From: Flavobacterium sp. ENC
Lineage (GTDB): Bacteria; Bacteroidota; Bacteroidia; Flavobacteriales; Flavobacteriaceae
Length of the DNA stretch: 64,000 bases
Direction: 5' to 3'
NCBI RefSeq assembly: GCF_020991415.1
Contig: NZ_JAJMOY010000002.1
Location: forward strand, 248,001-312,000
Shown: piece by piece, positions 35,850-42,434 of the stretch
How the letters are laid out: each line of letters begins with the position of its first letter
Numbering within the stretch: position 1 is the stretch's first letter
The notes under the pieces: model-generated
What the model saw: only the letters and a program-made list of their open reading frames with translations
Told to the model about the DNA's origin: nothing
Database searches by the model: none
Position numbers and translations under genes: made by a program

Positions 35850-36836
35850 ATGTTAAAAAAAATACTAAATATAGTTCCAATTTGCCTGTTCCTGTACAGT
35901 TTTGCCTGCACAGGACAAGTGCTGCGAAAAAGAACCACATTGCTGATGGGAAGTCGTTTTGATATTACTATTGTCGCAGAAGATTCACTAACGGCTGAAA
36001 CCCGAATAAAAGAAACCATTGCAGAAATTACACGTATCGAAAACCTTATTTCAGACTGGAAATCAGATTCTCAGGTTTCAGAGGTCAACCAAAATGCGGG
36101 TATCCGCGCCGTAAAAGTAGACCCGGAAGTATTTGATCTGACGAAGCGGGCAATTGCTATTTCTAAGATCACAAACGGGGCGTTCGATATTAGCTTTGCC
36201 GCATTGGAAAAAGTATGGAAATATGATGGATCTATGACCGAAATGCCCACACCAGAACAAATCAAAAAATCAGTCGAAAAAGTGGGGTACCAAAACATAC
36301 TCTTAGACAGTATTCAATCGACGATATTCCTGAAACTACCCGGAATGAAAATTGGTTTTGGATCCATCGGAAAAGGATATGCAGCCGATAAAGCCCGCGA
36401 AGTGATGGAAGGCAAAGGCGTAAAAGCCGGCATTGTAAATGCTTCAGGTGATCTCACCACCTGGGGAGCACAACCCAATAGTAAAGAATGGACTATAGGC
36501 ATAACGAACCCATTTGATACGGATAAATTCGTCAAAACATTTTCCCTGAAAAGAGAAGCCGTTACCACCTCCGGTAATTATGAAAAGTTCGTAGAATTAA
36601 ATGGTAAAAGATATTCCCATATCATAAATCCAATCACAGGTTATCCCGCAACCGGACTGGTGAGCGTCACCGTCTTCGGACCAAGCGCCGAAATGGCAAA
36701 TGGTTTCAGTACGTCATTGATTGTTCTCGGAAAAGAAGCCGGACTTCAGTTAATCAATAAATATCCGGCGTATAGTTGTCTGATGATTACGGATAAGGGA
36801 AAGGTTTTTAAATCGAAGAATTTTAGGAGGAATTGA
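35850..36836 (+). CDS. apbE: FAD:protein FMN transferase
   Basis: 328 residues. Lipoprotein signal with Cys20 (YSFACTGQ). ApbE fold with MGSRFDITIV at the N-terminus, the GSIGKGYAADKA flavin-binding segment, NASGDLTTWG, TSGNYEKF and the HIINPITGYP motif whose conserved residues bind the Mg-FAD. ApbE covalently attaches FMN to Ser/Thr of periplasmic redox proteins. In this operon its substrate may be the DUF2271 or PepSY protein, though I see no clear (S/T)GA(S/T)-type acceptor beyond GASVTGG in the DUF2271 protein. The terminator at 36908 ends the operon. Confidence 0.95.
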   Translation: MLKKILNIVPICLFLYSFACTGQVLRKRTTLLMGSRFDITIVAEDSLTAETRIKETIAEITRIENLISDWKSDSQVSEVNQNAGIRAVKVDPEVFDLTKRAIAISKITNGAFDISFAALEKVWKYDGSMTEMPTPEQIKKSVEKVGYQNILLDSIQSTIFLKLPGMKIGFGSIGKGYAADKAREVMEGKGVKAGIVNASGDLTTWGAQPNSKEWTIGITNPFDTDKFVKTFSLKREAVTTSGNYEKFVELNGKRYSHIINPITGYPATGLVSVTVFGPSAEMANGFSTSLIVLGKEAGLQLINKYPAYSCLMITDKGKVFKSKNFRRN

Positions 36837-36907
36837 GGTCAAGGGTTTTGTTTACATTATTTTAGAACATTTACTAATTATCGGAAGCAGTCTCTAAAAA
36901 GCATAAA

Positions 36908-36934
36908 AAAACCTCATCTGAATGGCGAGGTTTT
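36908..36934 (+). terminator. Intrinsic terminator of the apbE operon
   Basis: 8-bp stem AAAACCTC / GAGGTTTT with an 11-base loop and T-rich tail. Confidence 0.75.
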
Positions 36935-37063
36935 ACTTTTTTATTCTATTGGTGGATTAGCGTTGCGGGTAGTCAGTAGACATTTTGCAACATAAAAATG
37001 AAGCGGTTGATGGATAAGAAATAATATTTTTCTCTTTTGAGTAATGTAAATGCTATCCAATTT

Positions 37064-37615
37064 TCATTTTAAAGCTGATATACTATCTATTTCTTGGTAA
37101 AGTCTGTTATTACTTAAGGAATCTTTTTTAATAGGTTCACTTATAAAGCTTAATAAATTATCATTTCTATTTGTTACATATTTATTGCCTTTTTTATTAA
37201 TTCTAATTATTAGTACTCCCTGGTTTGAAGTTTTTTTAATTATAAATTTATATCCACGAATTTTTGAAAAAATTTTAACGGTATCGATTTTGGTAATAGT
37301 AGGATGGTTTGACCAAGTAAAATTGTCTTTTTTTAATGCTTCAAAAAGTAAATTCGTATCATTTTTATTTAGAATTCTATTTCCTATTTCAATTTTATTA
37401 ATATCATTAATATTTAAATGATTGTAAGAATTGTATTCTTGAATGTCTTCAAAAATCATGAATATTGAAGCATAAACCCAAAATATTGTAAACAGTATAA
37501 TTGGTAAGTATAAATATTTAGTCAATTTTCTTTTTTCTAATTTTTTACAAATAAAAACTAACACACCCAGTGAAAAGCATGCTAAAAAAAGATAAGCGCT
37601 TATTATTCCTTCCAT
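37064..37615 (-). CDS. Membrane protein of unknown family, candidate orphan immunity protein
   Basis: 183 residues: two N-terminal membrane helices (about 5-22 and 34-54), then a soluble Asn/Lys/Ile-rich domain. The gene is much more AT-rich than its neighbours to the left, suggesting recent acquisition. It starts 5 bp after the stop of a 24-codon frame that is open only back to a stop inside repeat A. This toxin-tip-then-immunity order is repeated several times in the region, so I propose it is an orphan immunity protein. No family is recognised. Confidence 0.5.
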   Translation of the reverse strand: MEGIISAYLFLACFSLGVLVFICKKLEKRKLTKYLYLPIILFTIFWVYASIFMIFEDIQEYNSYNHLNINDINKIEIGNRILNKNDTNLLFEALKKDNFTWSNHPTITKIDTVKIFSKIRGYKFIIKKTSNQGVLIIRINKKGNKYVTNRNDNLLSFISEPIKKDSLSNNRLYQEIDSISALK

Positions 37616-37620
37616 AATTA

Positions 37621-37695
37621 TTAAAATTTATATATCCAACTTTCCGAAGCCTTAATCGCTGTTGCTGCAGCAAAAATCTCTGACTTTTGGCCCCG
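37621..37695 (-). pseudogene. Decayed C-terminal tip of a toxin-like frame (module 5)
   Basis: A frame opening within repeat A right after TAG reads RGQKSEIFAAATAIKASESW and ends IYKF-stop, 5 bp before the membrane protein start. It has no start codon and looks like the last 24 residues of a longer protein whose upstream part has been replaced by the repeat. Confidence 0.4.
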
Positions 37696-37990
37696 CTAGC
37701 GCGAACGTCTCGCTAGTGAACGTAATCAGCATCAATTTTTGTCAATTTCTAAAACATTTTTGGCCATTATCACCGTAGTTTCTTGCCAAATTTGTATTTA
37801 CACTCATTATTAGATTTTGCAGCTAATGTAAGAAATACTTTGCGACTACGAACTAGACATTCGCGCTAGCGAGTGAAACATAAAAAAACTCGCATCAATG
37901 CGAGTTCTTTGTTTTTTTATGCTTTGTCGATTCACTTTGCGTTCACGAGCGAGACGCTCGCGCCAGCAGGGTGAACACTTCGGAGAGCAA
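37691..37990. repeat. Long direct repeat, copy A
   Basis: About 300 bp, alignable over its length with copy B at 38675. It contains the palindromic motifs GCGAACGTCTCGCTAG and CACGAGCGAGACGCTCGCG at its two ends, an internal hairpin AACTCGCA / TGCGAGTT (37887-37906), and ends with CTTCGGAGAGC. It carries stops in all frames. The repeat separates candidate toxin-tip/immunity modules. Confidence 0.85.
37887..37906. terminator. Hairpin terminator inside repeat A
   Basis: Stem AACTCGCA / TGCGAGTT, loop TCAA, flanked by A7 on the left and TCTTTGTTTTTTT on the right. An equivalent hairpin is in repeat B at 38869-38888. Confidence 0.7.
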
Positions 37991-38074
37991 GGGGAACATT
38001 TCGGAGAGTGGGACTTTTGTCGTAAGTTTATCGAAATAATTTTATTTACCGCTTCTTAAAATATAATTCAGAAT

Positions 38075-38557
38075 TTAATAACCTAAATCTTTAGCTTTAC
38101 TTTTTGTATATCTTTCAAGTTTAGATATTATTTCTGAATTAAATCTTGCTTGAATTCTACTTTCTTCTTCTTTGCTAAAATCTTCTTGTTTAAACCACTT
38201 TTTTTTATTTCCCACAAAAACTGCACGGATAGCAATATCGATATGTGTCGAATCTTTAAAAGCTTCTTCATCTCCGACAAAAGAAACATAGTACATTTCC
38301 TCAGGAGCCTGACTAAAATAGAATATCCGAGTATCTAAAAAATCATACCCACTTTTTGACCAATTATCAAAATCCTTATATTTATCTGGAATCCTATAAT
38401 CAGGGTAATTTGAATATAAAGTATCTATTGCATTTTCAATATTTTTCTTTGATTTAGGAAAGCTGATTGTATTGAACCCTCCTAATGTTCCATCACAACT
38501 TATTATACAAGCCGTGACAAGTAAACCCCATCCTTTTATTTTATTTTTTAATATCAT
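38075..38557 (-). CDS. Lipoprotein, candidate orphan immunity protein
   Basis: 160 residues with a lipobox ending CIISC (Cys21). The mature part is acidic and helical with aromatic clusters (YPDYRIPDKYKDFDNW). It starts 8 bp after the stop of a 38-codon remnant that resembles the end of a secreted toxin. Position, size, lipoprotein signal and the parallel with the intact immunity lipoprotein at 41781 suggest an orphan immunity protein acting in the periplasm. Family not recognised. Confidence 0.6.
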   Translation of the reverse strand: MILKNKIKGWGLLVTACIISCDGTLGGFNTISFPKSKKNIENAIDTLYSNYPDYRIPDKYKDFDNWSKSGYDFLDTRIFYFSQAPEEMYYVSFVGDEEAFKDSTHIDIAIRAVFVGNKKKWFKQEDFSKEEESRIQARFNSEIISKLERYTKSKAKDLGY

Positions 38558-38565
38558 AATTGTTA

Positions 38566-38679
38566 TTATTCTTTAGTTGATTTGTGAATTTTTCCATATG
38601 TATCCATAACAGTAGAATAAACTGTTTTTGGAAAAGCAAAAATTTCCAATCCTATAGCCATTGCACCTGCTCTTCCCTG
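38566..38679 (-). pseudogene. Decayed C-terminal tip of a toxin-like frame (module 4)
   Basis: Open from the TAG inside repeat B to TAA at 38566. It reads GRAGAMAIGLEIFAFPK and ends TYGKIHKSTKE-stop, 8 bp before the lipoprotein ATG. It has no start codon. The upstream boundary is exactly where repeat B begins, as for the module at 37621. Confidence 0.45.
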
Positions 38680-38994
38680 CTAGTGCGAGCGTCTCGCTCG
38701 TGAACACATTAAAATCCATTTATATCAATTTCTTAAATATTTTGGTCATTATCACCGTAGTTTCTTGCCAAATTTTTATTTTCTACTCATTATTAGATTT
38801 TGCAGCTAATGTAAGAAATACTTTGTGTCTAAGAACAAGATGTTCGTGCTAGCGAGTGAACATAAAAAAACTCGCATCACTGCGAGTTCTTTGTTTTTTA
38901 TGCTTTGTCGATTCACTTTGCGTTCACGAGCGAGACGCTCGCGCCAGCAAGGGGGACGTTCGTAGCTTTTCATGAGGAACACTTCGGAGAGCAG
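38675..38994. repeat. Long direct repeat, copy B
   Basis: About 320 bp, homologous to copy A at 37691, in the same orientation about 1 kb away. It has the same end palindromes and hairpin (38869-38888). It differs by point changes and an extra GTTCGTAGCTTTTCATGA segment before the final CTTCGGAGAGC, and that segment reappears after the IS110 element at 41539-41555. Confidence 0.85.
38869..38888. terminator. Hairpin terminator inside repeat B
   Basis: Stem AACTCGCA / TGCGAGTT with loop TCAC and a T-rich tail; counterpart of the one in repeat A. Confidence 0.7.
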
Positions 38995-39017
38995 GCGTAA
39001 AATTATGCTTTACATAT

Positions 39018-39414
39018 TTAATTTTTATTTAAACATTCTCTAATGTCATTAATAAAGGCATCTGTATCAAATTTTTTTAACTTCTTATCACTCAAATTTC
39101 TTTTGATTGATTTAGAAATTCATTATTCAGAATCGTTATTTTTTCTTCCTTGTTTGCTTTAAAAAAAGTTTCAAACTCTAGTTTGATTTCGTACTCAATC
39201 GCTGGTTCGTTTTTTAATATTTTTAAAGGTCTTGCTTAAAAAAAAGGTTCGAATCCTTTAGAGACACAAAGAACAGCGATGTATATCTTCTCTATTTCTG
39301 AGTTATATTTTTTTTCAGATATACATCCATTTAAAGTATCTGTTAAATCATCAACTATTAGTCTGTCTTCATTAGAAAATTCTCTAGAAAACTGTGGTCC
39401 AATACTAAATTTCA
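39018..39414 (-). pseudogene. Broken small gene, candidate decayed immunity gene
   Basis: From ATG 39414 the frame reads MKFSIGPQFSREFSNEDR through VSKGFEPFF, then meets an in-frame TAA in a T8/A8 run, and continues in the same frame as ARPLKILKNEPAIEYEIKLE. A one-base deletion after LNNEFLNQSK then moves the reading to LSDKKLKKFDTDAFINDI, ending at 39018. Joined, it would be about 130 residues of soluble, charged protein. It sits just downstream of a short toxin-tip-like frame. No family recognised. Confidence 0.6.
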
Positions 39415-39427
39415 TAATCTTATTTTT

Positions 39428-39487
39428 TTATCTAAATATCTTATTTCCTGGTGGCAAACTTCCATTTAGCATAGCATGTTTACTCAT
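39428..39487 (-). pseudogene. Very short toxin-tip-like remnant (module 3)
   Basis: 19 codons, MSKHAMLNGSLPPGNKIFR then TAA, ending 13 bp before the start of the broken gene at 39414. By position it matches the other tip remnants, but it is short and evidence is weak. Confidence 0.25.
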
Positions 39488-39520
39488 TTTAGATCATTTA
39501 GGCAATATTAAAACAAAACA

Positions 39521-39540
39521 GATGAGCATTACTGCTCATC
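39521..39540. terminator. Hairpin terminator
   Basis: 8-bp perfect stem GATGAGCA / TGCTCATC, loop TTAC; T-rich on both sides. It lies between the broken gene module and the small membrane protein. The remaining gap to 39709 shows no supported gene. Confidence 0.65.
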
Positions 39541-39709
39541 TTTAAATTATTTTCACTGCTATTTATTCTATTTCAATAGGTTATAAATCTAAAGTGTTGT
39601 ATCACTACTCTATTTTGTTGTAATTTTAGTATAAATCCTTAATTATCCTCAAATATTATATGAAATAATTAACCACCAACACATGTGATAGATTAGCCAC
39701 ACCGTTGAT

Positions 39710-39994
39710 TTACAAAATAACATATATTATCTTAAATAAAAACACCAACAAAAAGAATAAAACAACGTAATTCAAAAACAAAAAAGTTTTTCTAATTCTC
39801 GCCTTATTAATAATACACAGAGATGTTAGTACTGTACAACAAAATAAAGATGGATAAAATACGTTAAAAGTTAGCTTCCCAAGTAATATTCTATTAGTAT
39901 CACCATTAATAAAGATTGGCAATAAATAAATTATTAAGCATATAATAAAAAATAAAAAATTTATTATACTTAAACTGGTAAAATTATTTTTCAT
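39710..39994 (-). CDS. Small three-helix membrane protein, candidate orphan immunity protein
   Basis: 94 residues, nearly all hydrophobic: three membrane helices (about 9-29, 44-62, 70-92) with a basic NKARIRK loop. It begins 3 bp after the stop of a toxin-tip-like frame, the same arrangement as in the neighbouring modules. Small polytopic proteins of this kind often protect against membrane-active or periplasmic toxins; here that is inference from position. Very AT-rich. Confidence 0.5.
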   Translation of the reverse strand: MKNNFTSLSIINFLFFIICLIIYLLPIFINGDTNRILLGKLTFNVFYPSLFCCTVLTSLCIINKARIRKTFLFLNYVVLFFLLVFLFKIIYVIL

Positions 39995-39997
39995 AGT

Positions 39998-40123
39998 TTA
40001 AAATTTGTATGCATTATGAATTGCTCTTTGGTCAGCTTCTGAATCATTAAATCGTTCATTTAATTGTGACCCCGCTCTACGAAGTGTTCCTGCGCTGCGC
40101 AAGTTTCTCTGACTTTGCGCCAT
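39998..40123 (-). pseudogene. Toxin-tip remnant fused to repeat sequence (module 2)
   Basis: 41 codons from an ATG at 40123. The first 18 codons (MAQSQRNLRSAGTLRRAG) are made of the dispersed repeat and the rest (SQLNERFNDSEADQRAIHNA, then YKF) looks like the end of a real protein, ending 3 bp before the membrane protein ATG. I read it as the 3' tip of an old secreted toxin joined to repeat DNA, not a functional gene. Confidence 0.45.
40070..40123 (-). repeat. Dispersed repeat copy (inverted partner of the IS110 target)
   Basis: On the minus strand it runs GCGCAAAGTCAGAG ... CTTGCGCAGC ... CTTCGTAGAGCGGGG. The same order of blocks is recovered on the plus strand when 40261-40284 is joined to 41535-41570 by removing the IS110 element. 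Confidence 0.75.
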
Positions 40124-40299
40124 TTAAAAAAATGTAATTTTAAAAAAAAAACTTCTCAAAGTCTCCGACTTTAAAAACTACACTAATATAAATTATTTTA
40201 ACAAGTAACCGTAAAAAGTCAGGAGACTTTTGACACCTTTATAATTTCTAAGATATAAAAAAAGCGCCAAGTCAGAGACATTTGCCTTTACTTTGGATT

Positions 40300-40475
40300 A
40301 GATAAAAAACTTTAAATTTATTCAAAGGAAAGCAGAGGTGAACTTTAGACATTTGTAGTTAAGAACTATCCTGCGCATTAGTCCTCTGCCTTCTCCTTGA
40401 ATCCCGTTGAATTGCTTCAAATAGAATGATAGACATGGCGGTCTAATAAAGGCTCTAAAGAAGTTCAACATTTTT
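40300..40475 (+). ncRNA. Candidate bridge RNA of the IS110 element
   Basis: Two stem-loops precede the transposase. Stem 1: 40321-40338 with 40383-40401 (core GCAGAGG / CCTCTGC). Its loop holds AGACATTTG (40347-40355), identical to the left flank at 40276-40284, and CTGCGCATT (40371-40379), complementary to the right flank at 41531-41539. Stem 2: GTTGAA plus CTTC (40406-40418) with GAAG plus TTCAAC (40460-40469). Its loop holds ATAGAATG (40421-40428), identical to the right end at 41527-41534, and TAAAGGC (40447-40453), complementary to the left end at 40284-40290. This is the target-loop/donor-loop logic of IS110 bridge RNAs. The exact transcript ends are unknown. Confidence 0.8.
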
Positions 40476-40496
40476 GTTTATCCTAAATTCAAAGTT

Positions 40497-41498
40497 ATGA
40501 AAAAGTATTTATTTTATGTGGGGATTGATGTATCAAAAGCAAAATTGGATATTAATATCCTTGATTCTTCAACTCTTAAATCAGAGCATTTTATCATCGA
40601 GAACAATATTAAAAGTTTTTTAATATTTATTAAAAAACTGGATAGAAAAGTGGATAAAGAATCTACTCTTTTTTGTTGTGAGAACACCGGTGTTTATACG
40701 AATCATTTATCAAGTGTTTTAGTAAAGCTTAATTTAGATTTATGGATTGTTCCGGCTATTGAAATAAAAAAATCAAAAGGAATTTCAAGAGGAAAAAATG
40801 ATAAAACTGATGCTAAAGATATTTCCTATTACAGTTATAGAAACATCGATAAATTAAAACTATTCACTTTTGCAAGCATAGATATTCAAAAACTAAAAAT
40901 CCTTTATACTGAAAGAGAGAAAATGCTAAAAGCATTATTACTTATACAAGCGACCAAGGAAAGTAAAGCTTTCACGGATAAAATAATTTTTAATGAAGTA
41001 TCACAAATTAACCAAACTCTTGTCAAATCTATTAAAAATTCCATCCATAAAATTGAGTCAAAAATTAAAGAAGTCATTAAAGCAAACGATCAATTAACTA
41101 AGCAAGCTCAACTTATCAAATCGATTCCTGGATTGGGAGAACAAACCAGCGTTTATTTGATTATCGCAACAAAAGGATTTACAGCTTTTAAGAACTGGAG
41201 ACAATTTGCCTGTTATTCTGGTGTTGCGCCTTTTGAACATACTTCCGGTTCCAGTGTAAAAGGAAGGACAAGAGTAAATCATATGGCAGATAAAAAAATG
41301 AAGTCATTATTACAAATGTGCGCAATGACAACATTAAAATATGATCTACAACTAAAGGAATATTACAATAAGAAAAAAGTAGAAGGTAAAAACTCAATGT
41401 TGGTCTTAAATAATATTAGATGCAAACTTATAAGCAGAGTTTTCGCTGTTATTAACAGAGAAAGTCCTTATATCAATACTTATAAATTTGCATCCTAA
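40497..41498 (+). CDS. IS110-family transposase (DEDD / serine recombinase)
   Basis: 333 residues. The N-terminal RuvC-like DEDD domain starts with YVGIDVSKAKLDINIL (first Asp), with Glu in CCENTGVYT, and KNDKTDAKDISYY carrying the later Asp residues. The C-terminal Transposase_20 domain has SIPGLGEQTSVYLI and the Ser-rich catalytic patch YSGVAPFEHTSGSSVKG. Both halves and the catalytic residues look intact, so the element may still be active. Its guide RNA region lies directly upstream. Confidence 0.95.
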   Translation: MKKYLFYVGIDVSKAKLDINILDSSTLKSEHFIIENNIKSFLIFIKKLDRKVDKESTLFCCENTGVYTNHLSSVLVKLNLDLWIVPAIEIKKSKGISRGKNDKTDAKDISYYSYRNIDKLKLFTFASIDIQKLKILYTEREKMLKALLLIQATKESKAFTDKIIFNEVSQINQTLVKSIKNSIHKIESKIKEVIKANDQLTKQAQLIKSIPGLGEQTSVYLIIATKGFTAFKNWRQFACYSGVAPFEHTSGSSVKGRTRVNHMADKKMKSLLQMCAMTTLKYDLQLKEYYNKKKVEGKNSMLVLNNIRCKLISRVFAVINRESPYINTYKFAS

Positions 41499-41532
41499 TT
41501 TTTAATTATTTTATTTGTTTTTTATCATAGAA

Positions 41533-41570
41533 TGCGCAGCTTTTCATAAGGAAGTCTTCGGAGAGCGGGG
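41533..41570 (+). repeat. Right half of the repeat interrupted by the IS110 element
   Basis: TGCGCAGCTTTTCATAAGG then AAGTCTTCGGAGAGCGGGG. The GTAGCTTTTCATGAGGAA...CTTCGGAGAGC version is at the end of repeat B, and the CTTCGGAGAGC end recurs at 37978. Confidence 0.75.
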
Positions 41571-41694
41571 ATTGCAGTTACGGAACATATACGTTTGAGA
41601 ATAATGAAAAGTTCGGAAATGCTCTAGTTTTCAAGGAATTAATGCTAGTGAAGATTTTCATACTGGCAAACTCGACAAAGGTTGGGAATATTGA
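41564..41694 (+). pseudogene. Frameshifted fragment, weakly MORN-like
   Basis: On the plus strand SGDCSYGTYTFENNEKFGNA followed by LVF reads up to TTCAAGGAATTAATGC. Adding one base there continues as GINASEDFHTGKLDKGWEY-stop. The GDCxYGTYTFENNEKF segment recalls a MORN repeat, but one repeat is too little to be sure. It lies against the repeat and is opposite in strand to the RHS modules. Confidence 0.4.
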
Positions 41695-41741
41695 TAATTC
41701 AAAGATTTTTTCGCTAAACATGTAGCAACTCTATAAACAGT

Positions 41742-41773
41742 AAAAAGCCACTCCTGTAATGAAGTGGCTTTTT
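41742..41773. terminator. Bidirectional intrinsic terminator
   Basis: Perfect 11-bp stem AAAAAGCCACT / AGTGGCTTTTT with a 10-base loop. On the minus strand it follows the immunity lipoprotein gene by 8 bp and ends the RHS operon. Confidence 0.88.
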
Positions 41774-41780
41774 TATTTGA

Positions 41781-42419
41781 TTAAGTCCTCTTAATCTCTC
41801 TTAACTTTTTGAGTTTTCTCGGAGTATAAATTTTAGATTTTATTATTTGCTTTTTAACTTTTACTACAATATTGTCCCCAATTGCTGTAATCGGCAAATT
41901 ATCTCGATTAAAAAATAAAAAAGATTCTATATCAGATGAATCTTGCACGTATAAAATAATAGAATTATTTAATAATTTATTGACTTTTGCTTCAATAAGC
42001 TTTTCATCTTTACTAAAATCTTTTTTATTTAAGAAATTATCATCTAATTCAAAATAATTTTTAAAATCTCTAATTTCAATAATTCCTTCTACGTCTATAT
42101 TAGTCTTAGGCTTAATGACTGGTCTATCGCCTGAATAGATTTCTATTACTTGATTCTTTAAAGTATCCAACAGATATAAATGGGACAAGTTTCGTTTATC
42201 ATCATTACTTTGTTTAGTTGAAAAGAAAGTATAATTATTTGTATTATTTTGGAATTTAAATGTTAAAATAATTGAAGGAGTGTCATATGCTCCTCCATGA
42301 GTTTTATCTTTAAGATAAGTTTCAGCTTTGACAAGATTCATATTATAAAATCCTTCTTCTTTTTGACAAGAAAAAATAAAAAGAAGAAGTAAATAAATCA
42401 AAGTGTTTTTAGTTTTCAT
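41781..42419 (-). CDS. Lipoprotein, probable immunity protein of the RHS toxin
   Basis: 212 residues with lipobox IFSC (Cys18). The mature domain is beta-rich at first (PSIILTFKFQNNTNNYTFFS), then charged. I recognise no family. It begins 15 bp after the RHS toxin gene and is followed by a terminator, the standard place for the cognate immunity gene of a polymorphic toxin. A lipoprotein would protect the periplasm or inner face of the outer membrane, which hints that the toxin acts outside the cytosol. Confidence 0.7.
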   Translation of the reverse strand: MKTKNTLIYLLLLFIFSCQKEEGFYNMNLVKAETYLKDKTHGGAYDTPSIILTFKFQNNTNNYTFFSTKQSNDDKRNLSHLYLLDTLKNQVIEIYSGDRPVIKPKTNIDVEGIIEIRDFKNYFELDDNFLNKKDFSKDEKLIEAKVNKLLNNSIILYVQDSSDIESFLFFNRDNLPITAIGDNIVVKVKKQIIKSKIYTPRKLKKLREIKRT

Positions 42420-42434
42420 TTTTTATAATTTTAA

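Larger units (their letters stand above)
40283..41532 (+). mobile_element. IS110-family insertion sequence, complete
   Basis: About 1250 bp, one transposase gene and a long 5' non-coding end. Boundaries come from two independent arguments: the sequence outside (GCGCCAAGTCAGAGACATTTG | CGCAGC...CTTCGGAGAGCGGGG) rejoins into a copy of the repeat at 40070-40123, and the bridge-RNA loops match both ends. The shared dinucleotide is TG (40283-40284 and 41533-41534). No terminal inverted repeats are expected in this family. The long 5' rather than 3' non-coding end fits the IS110 rather than the IS1111 group. Confidence 0.85.

Noticed and set aside
38661..38852. 63-codon plus-strand frame beginning MHLLFPASASVS
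   Set aside because: It lies almost wholly inside repeat B; the equivalent frame in repeat A is broken, so it is a by-product of the repeat.
37691..38994. Palindrome-bearing direct repeats considered as a CRISPR array or integron attachment sites
   Set aside because: Two long copies about 1 kb apart with genes between, no short repeat-spacer pattern, and no cas or integrase gene.
39279..39545. 88-codon plus-strand frame
   Set aside because: It is antisense to the broken immunity-like gene, and its composition follows the reverse complement of that gene.
40285..41534. Classification of the element as IS1111-type with a downstream bridge RNA
   Set aside because: The 3' non-coding end is only about 35 bp, while the 5' end is over 200 bp and holds the structured loops.
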